NCBI GenBank assembly: GCA_030613765.1
Contig: JAUWLI010000171.1
Coordinates: 1 to 6,564 of the forward strand
Length of the DNA stretch: 6,564 bases
Direction: 5' to 3'
Source of the DNA: Phycisphaerae bacterium
GTDB taxonomy: Bacteria; Planctomycetota; Phycisphaerae; Sedimentisphaerales; SG8-4
In this document: piece by piece, positions 1-6,073 of the stretch
Layout of the letters: each line of letters begins with the position of its first letter
Numbering within the stretch: position 1 is the first letter of the stretch
Notes under the pieces: generated by a model
Told to the model about the DNA's origin: nothing
Databases searched by the model: none
Seen by the model: the letters and a program-made list of their open reading frames with translations, nothing else
Position numbers and translations under genes: made by a program

Positions 1-95
1 CTGGTCAGGTAATGTTGAATCCAAATCAAGCCGATAATGTTGATTGTTACAATCAAGCCTGCAAGAATCGTAAATCTACGCGGAATTTGTTTCAT
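1..95 (-). CDS. 5' end of a membrane-anchored protein of unknown function (partial)
   Basis: Reading leftward from an ATG at 95, 31 codons stay open to the window edge, so only the N terminus is present. The start is well supported: an AAAGGAG ribosome-binding site lies at 102-108, six bases upstream. The peptide begins MKQIPRR, a short basic head, followed by a hydrophobic run (about residues 8-26, FTILAGLIVTINIIGLIWI) and then QHYLT. This is the pattern of an uncleaved N-terminal transmembrane helix with the basic end inside, as in sensor kinases, secretion proteins or other membrane-anchored factors. No small-residue signal-peptidase site is visible after the helix. The rest of the protein is outside the window, so no family can be assigned. 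The ATG overlaps the stop of a short upstream ORF (92-193) in an ATGA arrangement. Confidence 0.75.
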   Translation of the reverse strand, partial: MKQIPRRFTILAGLIVTINIIGLIWIQHYLT

Positions 96-193
96 GATGT
101 GCTCCTTTCACTTTCTCTGAATCCTTCCAAACGTCCATGAACCCCCATGTACAGACAGTCTTTGCCGATTAAGACAAAGTCCTTCGCCATCAT
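92..193 (-). CDS. Possible short leader ORF, 33 residues
   Basis: A short frame starts at one of two adjacent ATG codons (191-193 or 188-190) and would encode MMAKDFVLIGKDCLYMGVHG plus 13 more residues ending in ESERSTS. Its TGA at 92-94 overlaps the next ATG (93-95) as ATGA, and the ribosome-binding site of the downstream gene lies inside it. Such overlap is typical of translationally coupled genes, and the composition is protein-like. Against it, no ribosome-binding site sits at a normal distance from its own start (the nearest purine run, AGAAGG, is about 16 bases away), and I recognise no family. It may be a leader peptide, a real small gene, or chance within a 5' untranslated region. Confidence 0.25.
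   Translation of the reverse strand: MMAKDFVLIGKDCLYMGVHGRLEGFRESERSTS
102..108 (-). promoter_or_regulatory. Ribosome-binding site of the partial membrane-protein gene
   Basis: Read on the minus strand this is AAAGGAG, six bases before the ATG at 95. It is the best Shine-Dalgarno match in the window and fixes the start of that gene. Confidence 0.75.
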
Positions 194-772
194 GGATATC
201 CGGATAAACCTTCTGTCCTGAACTGCTGATTAAGCAGGCACACAACGATGTGAGCTATCGGGATGTGCTCAAAAGGATTAACGAACAATTCATGCTGTTT
301 GGACGGGCAATTACCCATGAATAATGCACCTGTAACCGCGAGTTCCACACGGCGAGTGAATCCCAAATCAGGGGAAGGTCAGTATCTCTTGAATAAACTG
401 AAAGTTTGAGTCGTGTAAGACTCTCCCTTGCGAAAAACTGCCCAGCTACATTAGTAGTCATCGGCATCTTCCTGCAAACCACTCGAAATTTTATGAAAAA
501 TTATCCTTGATCTTCGCAACGACGAGCTACCTCACAACTCACGTTAGCGTCAGTCCGATCTTGCGAAGTAAAGTCAGCAGACACAGATGACAATCCCCCC
601 GTGGTGTCTTGGTTCCCGAAATTAGTGAAAAACCATCGAGAATGGTGGTGGAACACAGAACATGAGGTGAGGAGGGGAGTGGCAGGAGGGATAATAACAA
701 CAGGAACTGAAATCATTGCCTAAGTCAAAAGCAAATTTGTCTCATTTTTGCTGAAGACGTACAGTCGCGCTA
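194..772. other. About 580 bases with no convincing gene
   Basis: No frame here combines a good start, a ribosome-binding site and recognisable protein. On the plus strand one frame from 208 to 722 is interrupted by only three stops (322-324, 394-396, 508-510) before its final stop at 720-722, leaving a 70-codon open run after 510 with no ATG. On the minus strand, ATG-started frames of 75 and 71 codons at 255-482 and 501-716 lack ribosome-binding sites and read like non-coding translation. A 5-bp inverted repeat (ACCAT/ATGGT, 632-646) followed on the minus strand by a T run is a weak terminator-like element. The stretch may be plain intergenic sequence or an old gene remnant; I cannot tell which. 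Confidence 0.5.
726..752 (-). terminator. Weak candidate terminator of the 1013-residue protein gene
   Basis: Read on the minus strand, AGCAAA (747-752) and TTTGCT (730-735) form a 6-bp stem with an 11-base loop, followed at once by TTTT (726-729). It begins about 20 bases after the TAA of the large secreted-protein gene, a sensible place for an intrinsic terminator. The stem is short and AT-rich, so it would be a weak one. Confidence 0.35.
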
Positions 773-3700
773 TTAAGGTAGAATATATACATCATCTATC
801 CAGGCACAGTCTGAACCAGAAGATACTGAGCCATCCTTCTCGTAAGACCACGAAATACTGTGGGTGCCTGGCCCAATAATGAACGTCTCATATGTCCATT
901 CTTCCTCGCCAGACCACTTTCCTTTCTCTTGGCCGTCAACATAAAAATGTAGGTAATCCCAGTTTAACTCACTTGAAATCTTCCGATAAAAACTAACTCG
1001 AGTTCCTTCTACTGACGACATTCGCAAAATACTTGACATATTGTGCGTAATAGCTCCTGACATCGCACTATAGTCGCCAGAGTGTGATACGCCCGATACC
1101 ACTTGCCAGTTCGCATCACCACTTCCATGCCACGGATTTTCACTGAAATCACCGCTTTCGAACCCATCGTAAATCTCCTGGGCAGGTGGTTCAGGCTCGA
1201 CTAACCACCTGGACACGAATAAACCCAGATCCCGGCCATCGATTATATCATTAGATGGAACGCTGATATCAATTATGCCGTTCCAATTGTTGTCACCAAA
1301 AGTGCTATTCCAGGAAAATGCCAGCATTGAATAATCGATAAAATTCACATTTGCGTCACAATCGAAGTCGCCTGTATAACTTAATGGATAATATTCCTCG
1401 CCGGGGTCTCCTGAACTCGTCTTCACAAGATTGTTTTCAACTGTCACCAGGTCACTTGACCTGGACGACCAAGCCGCAACCACCTTCCCGTCACGTAACG
1501 CTCCTATTGTCGGATACCAAGCGTTTGCGTCAGCGCGCACATCAAGTATCTCTGGCACCTGCCACGTTCCCTTACTATATTCGCACCAGACAGGTTTTAC
1601 ATGGTTTGCGATTTTACGTTCCCAGATCAGATAAACGCTTCCGCCGCTTCCCGCAACCATCTTCGGACAACAGACGCCGCCACTGTTATCAACAACCACC
1701 GGACTGCTCCAGGTTTGCCCGTTATAGAAACGATGGTAAAGATCGCCTCTGCCCTCTTCCATGCCACAAGATTGCTGCCTGTCTCCTCTCCAGTATGCCA
1801 GATGCACCACCCCCTTGGAGTCCTTACACAGATCCACCCCCCGCAGACTATCATACCAGCCGGTATCCTCAATACGCGATGAACTCCACGTCCCATCATA
1901 AATCATCTGGCTTATATAGTGCGTTGGGAACACCTTCTCATCAAAAACAAGCATAATATCTCCGCCGTCTAATACCACAGTATCAAAAACATAACGGGCA
2001 AAATGCCGATTTACCCAATCAACCTCCTGGCCCTGCGGGACATCCGCGGTCAGATTCTGGGGTGCGGCCCACGAAGAACCCGTCCATTTGCACCAGTGAA
2101 TCCCAAAGTCAAATGACCCGGAGAAACCGTAGTTTTCAAACCAGAAAATATGTATCTCATTTTCCGGTGTCACAACTATACGGGCCGTTACTGCAAGCCT
2201 CAGCCCCGTTGTAATCTGTGTAACATTATTCACCTTACACTCGATCGGGTCAAACTCGCCGTGAAACATATTTTGTTGATTATCGGCCGCCTTGCCTTCC
2301 CAAAGAAGATGAATTACTCCATCGGGGCCCTCTGCTGCATCCAGGAGCCTCGTAAACTGACTGTCAAGGACTACAGGCCTGGCCATTGATGAATCCACAA
2401 ATGCAAGTTCCCCCATGTGAATTGCCGTAGTACGTGACAAGTCGTCCCGCATTTTTTCAAAAAGCATCACACCGGTATTGCCGACTCTGATAATTCTCGG
2501 ATTCCAGAGATCAGGTTCATTGTCCGCTGTTTTGGGAACAGGAGCAGGCCTGGTCGTCACTAAGTTCTCACTGGTATATGTAACAGTGATACCGGTCTCT
2601 TCGACTTGAAATATTATCATAACTTCCGGATTACCATATAAAACCTCGGTACTTATGCGGGCTGTACTGCCGAAAAGCATATTCCACCCACCAGGAAAAA
2701 CGTCAGAGTCATTCTGAGGCTCGATAAATCGCCAATCGTTAAAGTCACACGGATCGTCCCCCACAAGAATTGCGTTTATCGCGTGATTTCCAACACCCAC
2801 ATAGTACATTGGCAGGTTAAAGACCGTCTGTCCACCATCAAATTCTGTGCTTTCCGATGGAAAATCACCTCGAAGATAAGAAAAATGTATGAAGGTTTGA
2901 TACGCAAAATGATGGCACACAAAAAAACTGCTGTAATAAATATGTTCGTCTGTTTTTTCGATTTCCATCGCTTTGGTAATCCAGTTATTGCGCTGTGCTT
3001 CGGTGGTTAAACTGTCCCACCAGCTCTCAAGTATACCACCGCTCACAGCACCGTTTATTAGCGACACATCTGTACTGTCAACATCCCCGTCTGCATCAAC
3101 ATCGGCTTGAATGTTCCAGGCCGAATCAAAGTCAGCCATCTCCTGGGCAAGGGCAACATCTGCTGACGTCAGTGCTCCATCTTCATCGACATCGCCGCTG
3201 CCATAATAATACGTTGTGTCGGCTGGTTGGTGGTACGGATTGTGTCCGTCCCACACGCGACCGGGTATAGGTGGAACCCACCCGGGACGATTCGGATCGT
3301 AAAAATCAGTATCCATTATAACTGTATTAAGAGCCATCGTGTATCTGGCTAAGTTTCGTAGACGCCTTGTCGTGGGCCGGGCATTCCTGGAAAACTCGAA
3401 ATACCCGGGAACTCCACGCACAGCCTTTGACGTATCACCTGCCCCCAGAGTAAAACCTTCAAACACACTCCCCGGCCCCTCATCATTCACAAACTGCACG
3501 ATTACTCCCTGACCCTCTGCGTCGATCACTGTCTCACGCATGCATTGGTTGTCATCTGGGTCAACGCTCCTCACTCTGACCGCCTTTGCCTTGAAATCGA
3601 GGTTCCGATTACTCTCACCAGTATACGTCCCCGGCTCCAATACCACCTCATCGCCGTCAACAGCAGCATTTATAGCCTCTTGAATCGTCGCATAATCACC

Positions 3701-3814
3701 GCTCCCATCTGCCCTCACTGCTATCGTCCTACCTTCAGCCTGACCAGCAGACAAAAAGCAAAATACACACACCACTACCACGCTTCTACATCTGATATTC
3801 GGTCCCACCTTCAT
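773..3814 (-). CDS. Secreted multidomain protein: beta-helix, dockerin, papain/transglutaminase-like, beta-propeller and MAM domains
   Basis: A 1013-residue exported protein. Residues 1-28 are a signal peptide (basic head, VVVVCVFCFLSAG core, AQAEG-like end). Residues 30-130 resemble the first turns of a pectate-lyase-type beta-helix (GDYATIQEAINAA, then VVLEPGTY). Residues 208-249 form a canonical dockerin pair: D208/D210/D212/T216/D219 and D238/D240/D242/D246/D249. Residues 262-395 look papain/transglutaminase-like, with possible Cys300, His344 and Glu365 (WRFIEPQ). Residues 440-785 hold seven repeats of a G-hydrophobic strand ending near Trp or Phe (near 448, 499, 552, 618, 668, 725 and 776), fitting a seven-bladed propeller. 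A second dockerin-like pair spans 815-871. Residues 881-1013 are a MAM/jelly-roll-like domain with FYVDG and AWIDDVYI. The start is supported by the signal peptide; its purine-rich site GAAGGGAGA (3815-3823) lies unusually close to the ATG. Substrate unknown; peptidase or cross-linking activity is inference. Confidence 0.85.
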   Translation of the reverse strand: MKVGPNIRCRSVVVVCVFCFLSAGQAEGRTIAVRADGSGDYATIQEAINAAVDGDEVVLEPGTYTGESNRNLDFKAKAVRVRSVDPDDNQCMRETVIDAEGQGVIVQFVNDEGPGSVFEGFTLGAGDTSKAVRGVPGYFEFSRNARPTTRRLRNLARYTMALNTVIMDTDFYDPNRPGWVPPIPGRVWDGHNPYHQPADTTYYYGSGDVDEDGALTSADVALAQEMADFDSAWNIQADVDADGDVDSTDVSLINGAVSGGILESWWDSLTTEAQRNNWITKAMEIEKTDEHIYYSSFFVCHHFAYQTFIHFSYLRGDFPSESTEFDGGQTVFNLPMYYVGVGNHAINAILVGDDPCDFNDWRFIEPQNDSDVFPGGWNMLFGSTARISTEVLYGNPEVMIIFQVEETGITVTYTSENLVTTRPAPVPKTADNEPDLWNPRIIRVGNTGVMLFEKMRDDLSRTTAIHMGELAFVDSSMARPVVLDSQFTRLLDAAEGPDGVIHLLWEGKAADNQQNMFHGEFDPIECKVNNVTQITTGLRLAVTARIVVTPENEIHIFWFENYGFSGSFDFGIHWCKWTGSSWAAPQNLTADVPQGQEVDWVNRHFARYVFDTVVLDGGDIMLVFDEKVFPTHYISQMIYDGTWSSSRIEDTGWYDSLRGVDLCKDSKGVVHLAYWRGDRQQSCGMEEGRGDLYHRFYNGQTWSSPVVVDNSGGVCCPKMVAGSGGSVYLIWERKIANHVKPVWCEYSKGTWQVPEILDVRADANAWYPTIGALRDGKVVAAWSSRSSDLVTVENNLVKTSSGDPGEEYYPLSYTGDFDCDANVNFIDYSMLAFSWNSTFGDNNWNGIIDISVPSNDIIDGRDLGLFVSRWLVEPEPPAQEIYDGFESGDFSENPWHGSGDANWQVVSGVSHSGDYSAMSGAITHNMSSILRMSSVEGTRVSFYRKISSELNWDYLHFYVDGQEKGKWSGEEEWTYETFIIGPGTHSISWSYEKDGSVSSGSDCAWIDDVYILP

Positions 3815-3824
3815 TCTCCCTTCA

Positions 3825-3971
3825 TTAAATGTTGACTTTACCCTTTATTCCTCCGACAAGTACGCCTAATACAACCAGCGTTATCAACCAGATAGCTCCA
3901 CATTGTCTTGTGAACTCATTAATTGTACACCTTACACCGGCCAAAATCAACCCTTTTTCAAGACAATCCAC
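3825..3971 (-). CDS. Possible small membrane peptide, 48 residues, GTG start
   Basis: A short frame opens with GTG at 3969-3971 and stops at TAA 3825-3827, ten bases before the large secreted-protein gene. It encodes MDCLEKGLILAGVRC, a polar middle (TINEFTRQCG) and a strongly hydrophobic stretch (AIWLITLVVLGVLVGG) ending in the basic tail IKGKVNI, which is the layout of a one-helix membrane peptide. An AAGGGG run precedes the GTG but leaves only two bases of spacing, so initiation would be poor. Upstream in the same frame a TAA (3978-3980) separates it from an ATG-started stretch of 18 codons (ATG at 4032-4034, MGEFIHLSQQSSEFWHKY). Either this is a small gene broken by one stop, or the frame is open by chance. 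It matches no family I know. Confidence 0.3.
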   Translation of the reverse strand: MDCLEKGLILAGVRCTINEFTRQCGAIWLITLVVLGVLVGGIKGKVNI

Positions 3972-4094
3972 AGCCCCTTAGTATTTATGCCAAAATTCGG
4001 AGGACTGCTGGCTCAAATGAATAAATTCACCCATCGTGTCAATAGAAAAAACGTGAAATGCTATAAATATCTGCTTGTAAGAAACTTAAAGAAT

Positions 4095-4168
4095 TATCCC
4101 CGGAAGGATTCGAACCTTCAACCTCTGGCTCCGGAGGCCAACGCTCTATCCAATTGAGCTACGGGGAC
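4095..4168 (-). tRNA. tRNA-Arg, anticodon CCG
   Basis: On the minus strand a complete 74-base cloverleaf can be folded by eye. The acceptor stem is GTCCCCG (4162-4168) with CGGGGAT (4096-4102), all seven positions paired, the first as G-U. The D arm is GCTC-AATTGGATA-GAGC. The anticodon arm is TTGGC-CTCCGGA-GCCAG, giving anticodon CCG at 4132-4134, which reads the Arg codon CGG. The variable loop is AGGTT and the T arm is GAAGG-TTCGAAT-CCTTC. The discriminator base is A and the 3' CCA is not encoded, so it would be added after transcription. It lies upstream of, and points toward, the large secreted-protein gene; I see no clear terminator between them. Confidence 0.95.
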
Positions 4169-4294
4169 GAAAATACGCACTATTTTAGCGCTTTTCTATG
4201 CTAAAACAACTAACAAGTCAAGGACATAACCGCCTGTATTAGCTGGTCTTTACGGTTTTATTGGAATTTTTCCCGTACGGATTTCATCTCAATA

Positions 4295-4303
4295 TGTTAT
4301 AAT
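4295..4303 (+). promoter_or_regulatory. Extended -10 promoter element upstream of the aspartic-protease-like gene
   Basis: TGTTATAAT is a perfect TATAAT preceded by TG and one base, the extended -10 form that needs little help from a -35 box. At the matching -35 position (about 4275-4280, GTACGG) there is no good TTGACA. Transcription would start near 4310, giving a leader of about 28 bases before the ATG at 4338. Confidence 0.5.
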
Positions 4304-4321
4304 AATATAAGACCTGGATAG

Positions 4322-4330
4322 AAAGGGTGA
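4322..4330 (+). promoter_or_regulatory. Ribosome-binding site of the aspartic-protease-like gene
   Basis: AAAGGGTGA contains GGTGA, complementary to the 3' end of 16S rRNA, and ends seven bases before the ATG at 4338. Together with the signal peptide it supports that start. Confidence 0.55.
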
Positions 4331-4337
4331 ACATCGA

Positions 4338-5978
4338 ATGTTAAAGAATAATGGCTTTTTGTGTCCGAAAACGGCTTTAGTCCTGCTGCTCCTTGCTGTT
4401 ATATGCCGGACTGCTGTTGCCGGCGCCGTCCGGACTAACTGGAAGCGGCAAGAGGTCGATTTGCGCATGACAAGCGGCTCTCGCATCAAGGCCATCAGCC
4501 ATCCTCAGGACAAACCGCCGCCACGACTCAGTAAACGAGCCGACCACCGGCCAAAACGTGTACGCAAAAAGATTCTCTCTGCCGAAGCAACCTCCCAACT
4601 GGCACCGCTGGCCCGGGAATCTACGGCACCTGTTTATGCAAACGTCATCGACTCACCTCCCATAGACGGCTTTGTCCCCTGGATTGCTGTTTCCCCTACC
4701 GATGCGCGTTCCGATGATATGGATTGGAATGCCCACGATTCACCTTACCTCGTAGGCAACTATCTCACCACTTATCCTCAGCTTGACTTCGCTATCGGGC
4801 TCTATGACACCGGTGCCACCACTACCATCATGGGCAATGTCAACGCTATACTGGCAGGTGTATTCGATGCTGCACTCGATGGCCCCTACACAACGCAACT
4901 GGCCGGAGCGACCGGTTACGTCGAGGCTAATGTGAGCCACCCGCTTGGGGTTTTCATCGACGGACTTGACGCCATCGACCCTTATCCTTACGACCCCAAT
5001 GGGATACTCGATATGTCCTCGATGGTTGGCGAATGGAACACCTCCATCCTCCTCGGTCTGGCCCCGCAGTACGGCGCGCCCGACCTGCCCACCGCCATCG
5101 GAGCATCCATGGCGGCATATTACGCCGCTCATTTCCAGGTCGACCAGCAAGTTACGGTCACGCACAACGGCCAGGATTTCACTGCTCCAACCATAAGTTT
5201 CTATCCATGGGACGATCCATGCATACCAACCTATTCAAACAGGGTTGATCTTGAATTGCGCCCCCCTGGCGGCAATGTCTCCTATTTTCCTATCATCGAC
5301 TTTGACACCCTGCTATTCGTCCCCCTGTATCCTTCAATGATAACGGGCGATTCAATACAAAGCCTGTTCTTTTTCCCAGAAGTGGACTTTGCCGACGGCA
5401 ACAACACCGCTATCGCACAAGACAAATTCATGTATGACACCGGTGCTCAGGTTACGGTCCTTGGCACAACTGTAGCAAGCCGCCTTAAGCTTTACTCTAA
5501 AGAGCCGGATTTCGCAGTCGAGATTATGGATGTCACCGGAGAAATCACAATCGTGGATGGTTTCTACCTTGATTCCATTCAAATCCCAGCCATCTTTGGC
5601 GAATGGCTCAGCTTTACAAACGTACCTGTTGTCATTATTAATATTCCCTCGCCTGAAGGAGACTTCCTGAACGGCATAATCGGCATGAATCTTTTCGCCG
5701 AGTACAACTTCGTTTTCAATGGCATGGGATTCGACTTTTACACACCTCCTTACATCGAATTCGAGCCAATACCATATCACATTCCCGCCGACATTGCACC
5801 CTTCGGTGGTGACGGTAAGGTTGATTATCTGGACCTGGCTGATTTCGCACAGGCTTACCTGGCCACACCAACCTCGCTAAATTGGAATTCAAAAGCCGAC
5901 ATGGTCAGCGACGCCATAATCAACTCCTACGACTTCGCCATACTTGGCAAATATTGGGGACAGGAAATAGCGCCTTAA
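4338..5978 (+). CDS. Secreted two-lobed retropepsin-like aspartic protease with dockerin-like C terminus
   Basis: A 546-residue exported protein. Residues 1-29 are a signal peptide (basic head, ALVLLLLAVI core, TAVAG end). Residues 30-105 are a basic, proline-containing linker or propeptide. Two similar lobes follow. Lobe 1 has LYDTGATTTIMG with D157-T-G-A160, an ATG at 191-193, GEW at 231-233 and the hydrophobic-hydrophobic-Gly motif AIG at 253-255. Lobe 2 has MYDTGAQVTVLG with D367-T-G-A370, VTG at 399-401, GEW at 421-423, FTNVPVVI and IIGMNLF at 447-453. DTGA plus a later IIG is the signature of retropepsin-fold proteases, where two such lobes make one active site; here both sit in one chain, as in pepsin, but with retroviral-type DTGA instead of DTGS/DTGT. 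Residues 484-541 form a dockerin-like pair (GGDGKVDYLDL; DMVSDAIINSYDF). Peptidase activity and self-processing are inferred. Confidence 0.82.
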   Translation: MLKNNGFLCPKTALVLLLLAVICRTAVAGAVRTNWKRQEVDLRMTSGSRIKAISHPQDKPPPRLSKRADHRPKRVRKKILSAEATSQLAPLARESTAPVYANVIDSPPIDGFVPWIAVSPTDARSDDMDWNAHDSPYLVGNYLTTYPQLDFAIGLYDTGATTTIMGNVNAILAGVFDAALDGPYTTQLAGATGYVEANVSHPLGVFIDGLDAIDPYPYDPNGILDMSSMVGEWNTSILLGLAPQYGAPDLPTAIGASMAAYYAAHFQVDQQVTVTHNGQDFTAPTISFYPWDDPCIPTYSNRVDLELRPPGGNVSYFPIIDFDTLLFVPLYPSMITGDSIQSLFFFPEVDFADGNNTAIAQDKFMYDTGAQVTVLGTTVASRLKLYSKEPDFAVEIMDVTGEITIVDGFYLDSIQIPAIFGEWLSFTNVPVVIINIPSPEGDFLNGIIGMNLFAEYNFVFNGMGFDFYTPPYIEFEPIPYHIPADIAPFGGDGKVDYLDLADFAQAYLATPTSLNWNSKADMVSDAIINSYDFAILGKYWGQEIAP

Positions 5979-6073
5979 CCAAGCTCCGGTTTCTCCATTC
6001 ACAAAGCAGGCATTTATTTGACATGTCCACAGTTTATCAATATGATTGGTCATTTACTTTGCAGAGACTGTCA
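5979..6073. other. Short intergenic gap before waaA
   Basis: Ninety-five bases separate the aspartic-protease-like gene from waaA. I see no terminator hairpin and no clear promoter, so read-through from the upstream gene cannot be excluded. Confidence 0.4.

Noticed and set aside
255..482. 75-codon minus-strand frame
   Set aside because: No ribosome-binding site and no family features; the opposite strand is equally open over part of it.
501..716. 71-codon minus-strand frame with ATG, downstream of the large secreted-protein gene
   Set aside because: No ribosome-binding site, no recognisable motif and non-coding-like composition; kept only as part of the gene-poor region.
773..1171. C-terminal domain as a carbohydrate-binding module
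   Set aside because: The pattern (FYVDG, SISWSYEKDGSVSSG, AWIDDVYI) fits a MAM-like jelly roll better; sugar binding cannot be claimed from the sequence.
1351..1956. 201-codon plus-strand frame
   Set aside because: It lies wholly antisense to the propeller and dockerin part of the large secreted protein, and its translation is rich in Ser, Pro, Arg and His with no domain pattern; it is a shadow.
3903..4157. 84-codon plus-strand frame
   Set aside because: Its 3' part is the antisense of the tRNA-Arg gene (the [18 protein letters not shown] ending is the familiar false translation of a tRNA).
4162..4168. tRNA gene as an integration site for a mobile element
   Set aside because: No integrase, no direct repeat of the tRNA 3' end within the window and no change in gene content suggesting an island.
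4740..5165. 141-codon minus-strand frame, and a similar 142-codon one at 5352-5780
   Set aside because: Both are antisense to the aspartic-protease-like gene, whose signal peptide, paired motifs and dockerin tail make it the real coding strand.
6023..6073. Upstream in-frame ATG of waaA at 6023
   Set aside because: It would add 17 polar residues before the membrane helix, which WaaA proteins do not have; its ribosome-binding site is no better.
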